The notes: a model not told the origin generated them from the sequence alone. Positions 16,826-26,073 are shown, counted from the stretch's first letter. The stretch: 64,000 bases of DNA from Dyella flagellata (GCF_030160275.1 NZ_BSOA01000029.1:25691-89690); one strand, 5' to 3'. Program-made: numbers and translations.

Positions 16826-17260
16826 GCGTGAACTCCCCATCCTGTTCTCTGCCCCCATGGTGAGGGCGATCCTGGGCAGTAGCAAGACGCAGACGCGGCG
16901 CGTAGTACAAATAGGTGACGGAGGTAGTTAAGTGGCGCCATTTAACCACTTCCGTCCCTTATTGCTGGTTCGTGCTGCTGTGGACATTGACCTATCCATA
17001 TTGCCTAGCTAAACGTAAGAACTACGCGCTTGGAAGCCTTCTTGGCGTGGGAATAGTCATTACCCTGTTGTCTATGGCAGCGCCTATGTCATGGAGGCCA
17101 CCATCGCCGAGCAGCAGGACAAGATACACGCAACACTGATCCAAATAGGCCAGTGAAGCACCGACCATGCCCCGAAAACTACTCCCTTTCACTCGGCTTA
17201 TTGGGACTCGATGGAGCACCGGACAGAGAAAGCTTTCGTGGAAAGCTCGCCCTCTCGACT
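16826..17260. other. Intergenic stretch between the membrane protein and the SIR2-STAND gene
   Basis: Contains one hairpin repeat (16909-16964). Beyond it a hydrophobic open frame (to 17139) exists, but its start would lie inside the repeat and its 3' end looks random, so no gene is called. Confidence 0.5.
16909..16964. repeat. ACCACCTCC hairpin repeat, copy 4
   Basis: Arms AATAGGTGACGGAGGTAGTTAA (approximately) and TTAACCACTTCCGTCCCTTATT around GTGGCGCCA. Confidence 0.72.
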
Positions 17261-20200
17261 TCAGGAAGGCATAGCTATGCGGATACCAAGCCGCCTTCCT
17301 GCTTGCTGGGCGATACTTGCAACCGCGTTATAGCCCTTCTTACTTTGCACTGCTAACGGGAAGAGTTCGTCACGAATGAAGGCTTCATCGGCAACCAGTC
17401 CAAACACATGCGGGAACACCTCGTTTCCGCCCTGGCCTCGTAATACCAGCGACTTGAGTACGTCGAGCGCTTGAGGCGAGAAGTCAGAGATCAAGAGTCC
17501 TTCCATATGGTGCAGGACCATCGTGGCGATAACCCGTTGTTGCGCTGGGGCGCCTTGATCAAGCAGCCTGAGCAACTGCGCTTTGTTGTCTTGGGCGCTT
17601 GATCGAGCGATCAAAACTGCGAGCTGCATGGCAACCCACCCGGCCCCGTCGGCGGCTGACTGATCTTCAGTCAGCTGAATCAGCCAGTTTAACCAGGGGC
17701 CGACCTCTCCAAGATCAATACTTTCCAAGCCAGCGAAGGATGGCGGGCTCGACCCGCCGAGTACCAGTCGCGCGACTTCAAGATTATGGAGCGCGAGTGC
17801 AGCGATCAGCAGATCGTGGCGTCCGCTCCAATCGAGATCTGGAAAGTCAATCAGCCGCAGAAACCTCAGTTCCTCCTCGGCGCCCCCTTGCAACAATGAC
17901 TCAAGCCCTGCGAAGAGCGAGATCGTACCCCGAGTCGCGCAATACTCAAATATGGATCTTCGAGCACCCGAACTCTTCTCTGCTTCAGCGAGCACACGGC
18001 CGCGGACGACGTCTTCCTCTGCGCAAGCGTCAAGGAGATCGACCGACCAGCGGTCGCCATGATCAATATAGTTAAGAATCGTGTCGAACAGCGAATCGTC
18101 GAGCGCATTGGAGAACATATGGCGCAGGTCTGATTCGAAACGAACAATTAGATAAACGGCAAATAGATTCTTCGGAAGCCGCAATCGAGCGACCTCGATC
18201 ACCATCGCCAATCCTTCAGCTGACTTATTTCCTTCAAAAATCTCGCAGATCAGAGCGGCGACAATACGCTTTCCGCCGGCATCGAACATATTTAATCGCG
18301 CAAGCGTCTCTCGCCTTATCTCTTCCGTGGTAAAATTTCTTACCGCTGTCGCTACCGCGGCTACTTGGTAATGCGTGATCCCTTGATCATCATCGAGTGA
18401 TGCAGGATCTGCGCATGCCAGGCGTTCGACGAGCATCGATAAGTCTCCGACCTCGACGAGATGCGCGAGCGCCCTACCTATTCCCCGAGTGATCCAGAAC
18501 CCGCCTTCTTTAAATAGACAATCGATGATCTCCTGCTTCACTGAGCGCCCAAGTGCTTTTGCGAGACCTCCGAAAGCCTCTCCACGTAGCGCCGGCAGCA
18601 GCAAGATTCTCCGCAATGCCTGTTCATGCGACGGCGCAAACGGAAGTCGATCGAACGCAAACTTCGTATGATGATCGAGTGCATAGTGGGGAAGTTTGGC
18701 GACTATCTCCAGAATCTGGCCAACTAGCGCTTCGCCGCCGTGCTGTACATAACGCACGGCATTCAGCGCGAAGCCGGCGTCGCGTGCGACAATTTCGTTA
18801 AGGAGGGTGACCGCTAGCGCCTCATCTAGCATACCGAGCGTTAGGAATATCGCGTTGTCCCATCTCCGCAAATTGATCAGTTCGCCAACATTACCCGACT
18901 GCTTCTCAAGCTTGATCTTAAGTTCGCACGCAGCAAGAAATTCGGTTATCGACTGATGGACGAAGGCTGCTCGCTTCCCTTGCATAGGAATGATGACTTC
19001 CTCCGATGCAAGCCAATTGGCAATCTGCTCAATCTGCGCCCCAGTATGCCGTGGTGCGACAGTTGCAATTGCCGCTTCCAGGTCGCTGACGTCGAACGCC
19101 TCGCTGCCACGCTCAAGTGTTGCATAAGCGTGCCGCTGCATTGCCGCTATTATATTGATTCTGTTGCCGAACGCTTCGGCAAATCTCTTTGCAACGCTGC
19201 TACTGAACTGCGCATACAGATCATTAGGCGTATGAACCTTTTCGAGCGACATTACTGCGCGATTGAGCAGGCGGAAGTAAAATGGCCGTTGTAGGATGCG
19301 AATGATGTCTTCCCGATAAGTTGTCCGGAGCATTGACTGACTCGCTGACAGTCTGTGCTCGACCTCTTCCAGAGATATCTCTGACAACCGGTAAACTGGA
19401 AGACCAAGTCGCTCGAGACCATCGCCTGTGCGCGAACCGATTACAAGCCCAAGTCCCGACCTGGCTTCAAGAAGTGCATCGAGCTGACGGTCGAAGCTGC
19501 CATCTTCCCGGAACGAACGTGGCACTTCGTTATAGCCGTCTAGGTAAAGTATGATCGGGAATGAGACATGCAGTAGGTCGAGCGAAAGCCCCAGAGGAAA
19601 TTTGCCGCTAATCAGGCCTTCCAAATCGCCGTTGTAGAGTTTGAGATCGATGGCGATGGGAATCCGCATTGCAACGTGGACTTTTCCACACAGACACGCA
19701 TCCTGAAGATCTGTCGCGAGCGTATTTACCGCCTCGCGCATCGCAAAGCTTTTCCCGGAGCCAGGTTCGCCTAATAGGATGAACTGTTTGGGGCCTTCAC
19801 GAAGGAGCCGCTGGACTGGCCAATGGTCATAAGCATTCGGCCACTTGCCAGCGCTATGAGTGGTGTCGACTCTGCTCACCCGAATGACGAAGGGCTCAGA
19901 ATCGCTTGGCAACAGGCTGCTAGCCGCGTAGCGTGCGAGGGACAGAATCCCCGCCGGGTCTTCGATATCAAAGGTGGGGCGGAGGGCGTGAGGCGCCGGC
20001 ATGGTACGGAGTTGCTCGAGCAAAGCAAGCAGACCGCTATGATCGCGACCATGATCGGCGGTGGCATAGCCGATGAGATGAATGCCGTAATGCGCCCGCC
20101 AATAATCTTGTTGATCGCGCACGGGGTCGGAAACGATTGCGTAGTGATCACGCATTCCGCCACGATAAATATTGGCGAGCAAATCGCGTAGATGTAGAAA

Positions 20201-20917
20201 GTCAGGATCACGCAAACCGAAGCCAACAAACAGCACAGGGCGCGACTGGAGCAGCGTTTTAAAAGTATTGAGCGTTGCACTGAGCGACCCTTCAGGCAGC
20301 AGCATGCGATATTGTTCGCGTGTCAATATGATTGAATCAGCGTTTCGCGCATCGCCATGAGGCTTGAAGATAAATTGGCGCGCTTGCGCGTGGATGATCT
20401 CAGCCTGCTCAAAGAGCTGCGTGTTGAGCACAATACGCAGCTCAGATGGTGCCGGACGATGCTGGCGATAAGCTTGCTCGAGCAGGTCGTCATAATTGGT
20501 CGTGATAAAGCAGCTTGGCCCAAGCATCATGATTGCTTGATGGATTTCGCCGGGGGCCGCGCTGCCGCTCCGGCAAGCGCTGCGCATGAACGCCGCGACT
20601 TGCGGCGGCGTCAGCTTTAAAAAGCCGTAGCTGGCTGCCTGCAACAGGTCACCAACCTCGGCTTCCTGGCGGACCAAGGCAGAATCGATGGAATTGTCAT
20701 CCAGATAATCAGCGAGTTCGCCTACCAGCCCCTCCCAGCTCGGAAGGCCGCTCCAACGTGAAATACCCGAGCCTACAAAGATAATCGTGTCATCTTGTGC
20801 CAGTATGCGTTTTAGAGAATTTGACAAGTTTGCGGCCACCCGTTGTCGTTGATATCGAGTTTTTCGGCTTGCGGCGTGAGGGTCAACCAATCGTCTTGCT
20901 ATAACAGCGTTATCCAT
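17261..20917 (-). CDS. SIR2-STAND (NACHT-like) NTPase, probable anti-phage protein
   Basis: A very large protein of about 1218 residues. The N-terminal SIR2-like domain has IIFVGSGIS (near 47-53), TTNYDDLLE (139-147), FKPHGD (184-189) and FVGFGLRDPDF (230-240). A STAND/NACHT-like NTPase follows with Walker A GEPGSGKS (383-390) and Walker B IILYLDGYNEVP (455-466). The remaining 600 residues are helical repeats of HEAT/TPR character, the usual sensor. SIR2-STAND proteins such as Avs5 and bacterial NACHT proteins sense phage components and deplete NAD+; that role is inferred here. The start is uncertain: ATG 20917 or 20926, or GTG 20983, none with a good ribosome site. Composition is less GC-rich than the core. 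No associated small gene lies on the same strand directly downstream. Confidence 0.85.
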   Translation of the reverse strand: MDNAVIARRLVDPHAASRKTRYQRQRVAANLSNSLKRILAQDDTIIFVGSGISRWSGLPSWEGLVGELADYLDDNSIDSALVRQEAEVGDLLQAASYGFLKLTPPQVAAFMRSACRSGSAAPGEIHQAIMMLGPSCFITTNYDDLLEQAYRQHRPAPSELRIVLNTQLFEQAEIIHAQARQFIFKPHGDARNADSIILTREQYRMLLPEGSLSATLNTFKTLLQSRPVLFVGFGLRDPDFLHLRDLLANIYRGGMRDHYAIVSDPVRDQQDYWRAHYGIHLIGYATADHGRDHSGLLALLEQLRTMPAPHALRPTFDIEDPAGILSLARYAASSLLPSDSEPFVIRVSRVDTTHSAGKWPNAYDHWPVQRLLREGPKQFILLGEPGSGKSFAMREAVNTLATDLQDACLCGKVHVAMRIPIAIDLKLYNGDLEGLISGKFPLGLSLDLLHVSFPIILYLDGYNEVPRSFREDGSFDRQLDALLEARSGLGLVIGSRTGDGLERLGLPVYRLSEISLEEVEHRLSASQSMLRTTYREDIIRILQRPFYFRLLNRAVMSLEKVHTPNDLYAQFSSSVAKRFAEAFGNRINIIAAMQRHAYATLERGSEAFDVSDLEAAIATVAPRHTGAQIEQIANWLASEEVIIPMQGKRAAFVHQSITEFLAACELKIKLEKQSGNVGELINLRRWDNAIFLTLGMLDEALAVTLLNEIVARDAGFALNAVRYVQHGGEALVGQILEIVAKLPHYALDHHTKFAFDRLPFAPSHEQALRRILLLPALRGEAFGGLAKALGRSVKQEIIDCLFKEGGFWITRGIGRALAHLVEVGDLSMLVERLACADPASLDDDQGITHYQVAAVATAVRNFTTEEIRRETLARLNMFDAGGKRIVAALICEIFEGNKSAEGLAMVIEVARLRLPKNLFAVYLIVRFESDLRHMFSNALDDSLFDTILNYIDHGDRWSVDLLDACAEEDVVRGRVLAEAEKSSGARRSIFEYCATRGTISLFAGLESLLQGGAEEELRFLRLIDFPDLDWSGRHDLLIAALALHNLEVARLVLGGSSPPSFAGLESIDLGEVGPWLNWLIQLTEDQSAADGAGWVAMQLAVLIARSSAQDNKAQLLRLLDQGAPAQQRVIATMVLHHMEGLLISDFSPQALDVLKSLVLRGQGGNEVFPHVFGLVADEAFIRDELFPLAVQSKKGYNAVASIAQQAGRRLGIRIAMPS

Positions 20918-21026
20918 GGCGACCATCAAGAGTCGGATGCAATTTCCAGCAACACAATCGAGGACATCCACCAAAAAGCTCACGAATTAAGGGCTTGCGT
21001 ACGAACTCCGAACTGAGATCTGGCAC

Positions 21027-21078
21027 TGGCGTCTAGTTACCCAGGGACCTTTTCTCGGATGTCCCGATTGCGCCCCCC
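21027..21078. repeat. 52-base direct repeat, left copy flanking the DUF3800 gene
   Basis: TGGCGTCTAGTTACCCAGGG through CGATTGCGCCCCCC, matched at 22261-22312 with some changes. The pair brackets the DUF3800 gene. A half copy of the ACCACCTCC hairpin directly follows (about 21079-21105). Confidence 0.65.
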
Positions 21079-21123
21079 AATTCAACCACCTCCGTCCCCT
21101 ATTGCTCGTGGGTAAGAGCGGCG

Positions 21124-22128
21124 CTATGAAGCAAGCATGGGTCTAGCAGTACGCGCCAGCACTTTCACACGCCTGGACACATCGGGGCCAACATCAATAT
21201 CCTCGCCCGGCGTAAGCCCGATGAGATGTATGCCTGGCTTCGACTTTTGCCGCTGAACCATGCAGGCACCTAACCGCAATGCGGCCTGGTCATTGTCGTG
21301 GAAACTCCCACGGAGGAGCGCTCTTAAACCCGAAGCCAGGAAATCGGCTAGCTGGACACCCGGACTGCCTTTCGAATCTGCAAACTCGAGGTGCTCCCTC
21401 CAGATGAGACCAACATTCCAGGCCGGCGCTTTCCTTCCATTTGACTCTCTTTTCGGAAGCCAAGGCGCCTCACCCTTGAACTCAAAGCGAGCCATTTTTG
21501 AATAGTCTGCCCAGTCCATCATCCCGAACGGCTCATGCAAGGTTTTGGATTGCAGGAGCGGACCGACCATCAGTTGCAGCATCGTTTCGAAGGGGTTTTG
21601 ACTTGTATCCTTCCCGTCAAAAGACCAGCGAAAGTTGGACAGAGTCCCGGGAAGTCGTTGCGCGTAGTAGTTAATTGCAAGCTGCAGAACATCGTAGACC
21701 AATTGAACGCGGCAGACCAACTCGACGTAGTTCTGCTCGGACAACCCCCTCAGGTCCTTCGCAAGGTCTAACAACATCTGCCGACCTTCCGGATAGACCA
21801 TGTTGGGGGCGTACTTTTCGATTTTGAGTGCTTGCTGCTCTTGGTGCTCCTCTGCGCCGCCGTTCAGGCTGGCGTCCGTGGCAACAGCCACTCCGATCCC
21901 ATCTATCTTCGACAGGTCGCTTAGCAGCTCGAAGTAGCGCAATTCATCGATGTCTTTTCGCTTGATTTCGACGTCATACTTGACGCCACATTTCATCTTG
22001 AGGCCTCGAAGGACCTCCTTTGCTTTGGCATAGGGCGCTTCTGGAATGGCGTACGCCGCGACCACGCACCAAGAGCCTCGGCTCTTTGACTTGGCAAAAG
22101 TCCCCGATTCATCGACAAAAATATGCAT
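21124..22128 (-). CDS. DUF3800 domain protein
   Basis: A 334-residue protein of the DUF3800 family. The hallmark N-terminus MHIFVDESGTF with the Asp-Glu-Ser motif is present, as is the C-terminal VQLADFLASGL segment with the conserved Asp; together these suggest an RNase H-like fold. The family is uncharacterised in general but common in defence islands. ATG 22128 is chosen because AGGGA lies 8 bases upstream, rather than ATG 22143. It follows the SIR2-STAND region and lies between two 52-base direct repeats. Confidence 0.82.
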   Translation of the reverse strand: MHIFVDESGTFAKSKSRGSWCVVAAYAIPEAPYAKAKEVLRGLKMKCGVKYDVEIKRKDIDELRYFELLSDLSKIDGIGVAVATDASLNGGAEEHQEQQALKIEKYAPNMVYPEGRQMLLDLAKDLRGLSEQNYVELVCRVQLVYDVLQLAINYYAQRLPGTLSNFRWSFDGKDTSQNPFETMLQLMVGPLLQSKTLHEPFGMMDWADYSKMARFEFKGEAPWLPKRESNGRKAPAWNVGLIWREHLEFADSKGSPGVQLADFLASGLRALLRGSFHDNDQAALRLGACMVQRQKSKPGIHLIGLTPGEDIDVGPDVSRRVKVLARTARPMLAS

Positions 22129-22260
22129 CCGCGATTCCCTCATGGCGCTACTTTAGACGCTTATATCCTGAGCGACGGCCGGCGTGTGGCAATTTGGGCC
22201 ATTCACCGAAAGGCCGTGAAGCAAGTGCTTACTTGCGAGCTTTGGATCGTGATCTGACTT

Positions 22261-22312
22261 TGGCGTCTAGTTAGCCAGGGACCAATTCTTGAATGCCCCT
22301 AATTGCGCCCCC
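22261..22312. repeat. 52-base direct repeat, right copy
   Basis: TGGCGTCTAGTTAGCCAGGG through TAATTGCGCCCCC; partner of 21027-21078. The same orientation on both sides of one gene is what a mobilised or recombined cassette would leave, but the element may simply be a dispersed repeat. Confidence 0.65.
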
Positions 22313-22330
22313 TTCCCTCAGGCGTAGTGC

Positions 22331-22627
22331 TTACCGTGGCCTACGCCGACCATCAGGCTCTCTCGGCTTTTGGTACCGAGGATCAGCCAGACGCTTCTGG
22401 AATTCTTTGCTGATCTGAACGAGGTCGGTTCCGCATGCCAGGCACCAGTCGCGTACCTGGACGGTATCCAGCCTCCGCCTGCCCCGCTCCGCCTCACTAA
22501 CAAATGCCTGATCGGCATCCAACGTCGTCGCCAGTTGCTCCTGCGTGAGTTCCGCTTGCATTCGCACGTCGCGGAGTAGCTCCGCGAAGATTCGATGCTC
22601 TGGCCTGTAGATGCTTTTCCGTGCCAC
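22331..22627 (-). CDS. XRE-family HTH protein
   Basis: A 98-residue DNA-binding protein: a Cro/C1-type helix-turn-helix at about residues 14-68 (LLRDVRMQAELTQEQLATTL ... AFVSEAERGRRRLD) and a basic tail. Such small XRE proteins often act as antitoxins or repressors in defence modules. It lies upstream of the DUF3800 gene on the same strand, about 200 bases apart, and could regulate it. Confidence 0.85.
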   Translation of the reverse strand: MARKSIYRPEHRIFAELLRDVRMQAELTQEQLATTLDADQAFVSEAERGRRRLDTVQVRDWCLACGTDLVQISKEFQKRLADPRYQKPREPDGRRRPR

Positions 22628-22874
22628 CGCGCAATCCTCCGAGTGGCATGAAAAGCTATATGTGATGCCTGTTTATGCGAGCTTCATATATGTGTTCTTC
22701 GAATATGCTTGAATGCAAAACGTCGAGGTGGACAGCGTTTTTAATGAGCCAGACAACCATACAAGTTGCCCCCTGATCAGACCATCCAGCAACCCGTGCT
22801 GAGCCAGAGGCGCTGCCACGAGTCATCTGACACGAGAAAGATGACAGAACACATCCCAAAGGATCCGGGCTGCC

Positions 22875-23249
22875 ATGACACAAATCACGCATATAGATTC
22901 TCCCTCGGCCAGGGTAACCAAAGCCGTGGACGAGTGGGAGGGCCAACACGACGGCTCATTTCGTTTTCTAAGCCGCGCAGCACTCACGTCCAAACTCACT
23001 TTGCTCGCGTCGGCCGCGATCCTCATTGGCCTCACTGCGCCGATCCTCACGCTGGATTACTTCCTCATCAACATTGGCGACTACTTGGCAGCCATAGTCA
23101 CGACCTCCATGGCGGCCGCCACGGCCTGGCTATGCCTTTGCAGTCTGCATAGCGGCCGCCACGCTGAAATTCGTCAGTGGGTTCCACGCCCCCAGCAACA
23201 GCACCGGTCCCGTCGCCCCGCTGCACCCAACGTTCAATCCACCCACTAG
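22875..23249 (+). CDS. Two-helix membrane protein, hypothetical
   Basis: A 124-residue protein with two membrane segments (about residues 38-60 and 66-92) and a basic Gln/Arg-rich cytoplasmic tail. AAGGATCCGGG lies a little upstream of the ATG. No family recognised. It precedes the phosphotransfer gene by about 50 bases and might be cotranscribed with it. Confidence 0.5.
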   Translation: MTQITHIDSPSARVTKAVDEWEGQHDGSFRFLSRAALTSKLTLLASAAILIGLTAPILTLDYFLINIGDYLAAIVTTSMAAATAWLCLCSLHSGRHAEIRQWVPRPQQQHRSRRPAAPNVQSTH

Positions 23250-23299
23250 CTGGACACGCCGCGCACTGCGTACGGCGCGTCCACCTTGGAGCACTCGTG

Positions 23300-24115
23300 A
23301 TGAACGCATCGCCCAACCTCGTCGCTTACGCCTCCCGCACAGCGGAGCGGTTCAAGCCTTTTGCAGTGAGAGAGCCCACTGCGGTGTACAACGCGCGGCC
23401 CCACGCGGCGCGCATCCTGGTGGTGGCAAATGATCCTGAAACGCGTCGCGTTTTGATCAGCGAACTCAGGGCGCTTGGCTTGAACCCGGTCCCCGTGCCT
23501 GACAGCCAGGCGGCCTTGAATGCCATTGATCGTGAGGCGCCTGACGTGATCCTCATGGCCTTGGAAGGTCCGGACGCAACCGTCTACCAAGCCCTGCTGC
23601 GTTTGGCGGTGGCCAAGCTTGCAAAGCGCACTCGCATTCCCCTCGTCGCCATCGTGGAGCAAGGCAGCGAGAACGGGCGTCGCGCCTTGGATAGCCGGCT
23701 GGATGGTGTCTTGCACCAGCCCCTGCGCCCCGAGGCGCTATATGCCACGCTTTCTCGATGGCTCGACCTGCCGCCTCCCGCCGGTCAAGCGCCGGATGAA
23801 CCCCTTCCACCCCCGTGGCACCGAGCTTGCATCGACGTGGACGTCCAGGAGTATGAGCGAGCCCTAGCAAGGCAGGACATCTCCAAGATGGTGCACTTTG
23901 CGCATCGCGCGAAGGGCGCGGCGCTTGTGCTGCATGCGAATCGGGCGGCCGCGTTGGCAGATCGGCTGGAGCTTGCGGCAAGAGGCGATGTACCGCTTCC
24001 GCCGGATGACATACAGCGCACGCTCGCCGCGTTGAAAGTCGCTATCGCCCGCCACTTTGACCAAGCAGGCGATGCGGGCGGCGAGAAAGGAAAAGGAAAC
24101 GCCAGACTCATCTGA
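23300..24115 (+). CDS. Pseudo-receiver/Hpt phosphotransfer protein
   Basis: A 271-residue two-domain protein. Residues ~36-150 form a receiver-like fold (ARILVVANDPETRRVLISEL ... PDVILMALEGPD ... HQPLRPEAL) in which the usual phospho-acceptor Asp of the LMD motif is replaced (LMAL). Residues ~175-260 form an Hpt domain with the phosphorylatable His in HFAHRAKGAALVLHA. This architecture resembles the C-terminal end of BvgS/EvgS hybrid kinases. The start is ATG 23300 with GGAG 8 bases before; the frame extends to 23177. It is followed 14 bases later by a NarL-type regulator, its likely partner; no kinase is in the window. Confidence 0.82.
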   Translation: MNASPNLVAYASRTAERFKPFAVREPTAVYNARPHAARILVVANDPETRRVLISELRALGLNPVPVPDSQAALNAIDREAPDVILMALEGPDATVYQALLRLAVAKLAKRTRIPLVAIVEQGSENGRRALDSRLDGVLHQPLRPEALYATLSRWLDLPPPAGQAPDEPLPPPWHRACIDVDVQEYERALARQDISKMVHFAHRAKGAALVLHANRAAALADRLELAARGDVPLPPDDIQRTLAALKVAIARHFDQAGDAGGEKGKGNARLI

Positions 24116-24129
24116 AAAGGAAGTAGGCC

Positions 24130-24810
24130 ATGTCCGACACCCTGTCGCCGCGCTTGCGCGTGATGTTGCTCGAAGACCACATCCTGGTACGCCGTGGCAT
24201 GGAGCTGGTGCTCAAGCATGACTACGGCCTGGACGTGGCAGGCAGCTTTTGCACGCCTCGGCAGCTCTTCGAAGCGTTGAAGCAAGACCAACCCGACGTG
24301 ATCGTGACGGACTACGCCCTAGGTGCAACGGAGACCGATGGCGCCAAGTTGCTACGCTCCTTGCATCTGCATCATCCGCGTGTTCCGGTCTTGGTGGTGT
24401 CGTCCCACTGCAACGCCGCGACGATGGCTGTGGCACGGAGGGCCGGCGCCCACGGTTTCATTGGCAAGACGGAGCACGAGTCCGAACTAATCCTGGCCAT
24501 CCGAGCAGTGGCCGCGGGCCGGACCTATTTCAGCCGGCACCTGACCGACCTTGCCGGGTCTATCAACCCCATCGATCGGAGTGACGAGCCCGGCAAGGAT
24601 CTCGGCGACGAATTGCTGGACACCGCCAAGCTATCCGCACGGGAGCATGAGGTGCTGCGCTGCATACTCGATGGCATGTCCATCAAGGCCATCGCCCAAA
24701 AGTTCTCCCGCTCGATCACCACGATCAGTGCGCAGAAGCATTCGGCCTTCCGCAAGCTGGGGCTATGTAATGACCACGAGTTGTTCAAGGTGCGGTATCA
24801 GCGCGGGTGA
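24130..24810 (+). CDS. NarL/FixJ-type response regulator
   Basis: A 226-residue response regulator: a receiver domain (about 10-130; DVIVTDYALG with the phospho-acceptor Asp, KTEHE with the conserved Lys) and a LuxR-type HTH (about 160-222; LSAREHEVLRCILDGMSIKA ... SAFRKLGL). It belongs to the EvgA/BvgA-like group, which fits a neighbouring Hpt protein. It is probably cotranscribed with the Hpt gene. A truncated, decayed duplicate lies at 26074-26585. Confidence 0.93.
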   Translation: MSDTLSPRLRVMLLEDHILVRRGMELVLKHDYGLDVAGSFCTPRQLFEALKQDQPDVIVTDYALGATETDGAKLLRSLHLHHPRVPVLVVSSHCNAATMAVARRAGAHGFIGKTEHESELILAIRAVAAGRTYFSRHLTDLAGSINPIDRSDEPGKDLGDELLDTAKLSAREHEVLRCILDGMSIKAIAQKFSRSITTISAQKHSAFRKLGLCNDHELFKVRYQRG

Positions 24811-24822
24811 GCAGGCTCAACG

Positions 24823-24892
24823 CGTAGGCTGGGATGATAATCCCAGCTTTCCACGCGAGATCCTGGTGCTGGGATTGCCATTCCAGCCTACG
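24823..24892. repeat. GTAGGCTGGGATG REP pair, copy 1
   Basis: Two inverted hairpins: CGTAGGCTGGGATGATAATC ... CCAGC, a short spacer, then GCTGGGATTGCCATTCCAGC...CTACG. It follows the response regulator and directly abuts the Hpt remnant. Confidence 0.9.
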
Positions 24893-24897
24893 CACTG

Positions 24898-25047
24898 GAC
24901 GCGCAGAAGTCGGCCGACCGGGTCGATCGGCTGGAACAGGCCGCTAGAGGCGACATACGGTTGGAACCGATGCAGGTGCAGGCCACTCTTCAGGCCTTGA
25001 AGGGAGCTGTTGCCAAGTACTTGGGGCCTATCCGCCGAACTCATTGA
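24898..25047 (+). pseudogene. Remnant of a second Hpt protein
   Basis: An open stretch of 49 codons ending in TGA reads ADRVDRLEQAARGDIRLEP followed by MQVQATLQALKGAVAKYL. This matches the C-terminal half of the Hpt domain encoded at 23300-24115 (ADRLELAARGDVPLPPDD ... TLAALKVAIARHF). It has no start, no phospho-His and begins right at a REP, so it is the 3' end of a lost paralogue. Confidence 0.7.
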
Positions 25048-25570
25048 TTGTTGCCGGGTCGGGTGCCGATTAAAGCCGCCCGTCGAGGCTACCCATGATT
25101 GAGTCGTTGGCTGGACAGCCCGCTGACGCTCCGGCGGGCACTTTGAGTTGGGCCAAGCTCGAAGTCAATCCAGCGCATCACTTTGCCAAGCCATATCAAT
25201 GGCTTGGCCACCGGAAGCTTTTCAGAAGAACTCTCTGCCCGGACCTGTGCATAAATCTCCTTCGACAGCTCGCATCTGGAAGCGCCGCAAGGCGAGGTGC
25301 AAGCCGATGACAGACCCCACAGCGCATCCGCGAAGTCAGTGAATGCCCGATTGGAGTATCGGAGTACGTCAGGACGCAGTTTGACCCCTGAGGCAGGGCC
25401 ATCGCCGGGATGCGAATTAGGGATGTCTCCAGTTGTTCATGGATGTTCTCACTTGTTCCTTCATTGATTCATACCGTCCACAGGTCGCGTGGAACTGGCT
25501 ATCGGACCGTATCCATGGCCGACAGTCAGAGCATTCAACGTGACGCCAACCTTTTAGAAGGAGAGCTGCA
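25048..25570. other. Non-coding stretch
   Basis: Between the Hpt remnant and the lectin gene I find only short unconvincing frames. It probably contains further decayed material of the duplicated phosphorelay module and the promoter of the lectin gene. Confidence 0.4.
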
Positions 25571-26002
25571 ATGATTCTTTATCACATCACGATGGGCAAC
25601 GGTAATGCCTTGGCAATCGACGGAAACAACACCGGGGCCGGGTCGCAACTTATACTCGCCGCCCCCAACAAGTCAGATCCCAAACAACAATGGTGCTGGG
25701 TTTATGCACCGGGCGTGCAGGCGTCCGTTCTTTACAACCCCAATGCGAACTTCTACGCGATACCGCAGAGTATCCAGAAAAACGCCCCGATCGTGCTGGC
25801 CCCGGCGACGCAATCTTTCACTGCGAGCAACACTTTTCAGGTTCTCGGAGCAACCTCGGCTGCGGTTCGGCCGCCGGCCAATACGGACCTCAATATGAAC
25901 GCACTAGGCGACGACTGGGGTCCCGGCACGAAGGTTGGGCTCTGGTCGTGGGATCACGGTCAACCGAATGAGGTCTGGACCACGACTGCCATTCAAGTAT
26001 GA
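25571..26002 (+). CDS. Ricin-type beta-trefoil lectin-like protein
   Basis: A 143-residue protein with beta-trefoil repeats: GNALAIDGNNTGAGSQLILA with QQWCWVY, then NPNANFYAIPQSIQKNAPIVLA, then LNMNALGDDWGPGTKVGLWSW with EVW. QxW-like endings mark each repeat. It resembles ricin-B-like carbohydrate-binding proteins of about 130-150 residues. It has no signal peptide. A strong AAGGAG precedes the ATG. It sits between the two halves of a decayed Hpt/regulator duplicate. Confidence 0.75.
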   Translation: MILYHITMGNGNALAIDGNNTGAGSQLILAAPNKSDPKQQWCWVYAPGVQASVLYNPNANFYAIPQSIQKNAPIVLAPATQSFTASNTFQVLGATSAAVRPPANTDLNMNALGDDWGPGTKVGLWSWDHGQPNEVWTTTAIQV

Positions 26003-26073
26003 GCGTAAATAGGTGAAATCCACCGAACTGGCTGGCCATCAGCCAGTTCGGACTCGAACCCGCCATGCTGAAA

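Noticed and set aside
16915..17139. Hydrophobic open frame of 74 codons on the plus strand
   Set aside because: Its first codons are the hairpin repeat itself, there is no ribosome site and the C-terminal third looks random. At most it is part of a decayed membrane protein.
21027..22312. Integron gene cassette with attC sites
   Set aside because: The repeats contain GTTAGCC- and TTAAC-like pieces, but the attC core pattern (RYYYAAC ... GTTRRRY) is not met, the neighbouring genes face different directions and no integrase is visible.
22656..22949. Minus-strand frame of 97 codons opposite the small membrane-protein gene
   Set aside because: It overlaps the promoter region and 5' end of a better candidate on the other strand, and lacks a ribosome site.
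25095..25310. Plus-strand frame of 71 codons before the lectin gene
   Set aside because: No start signal, no recognisable pattern and overlapping frames of equal quality.
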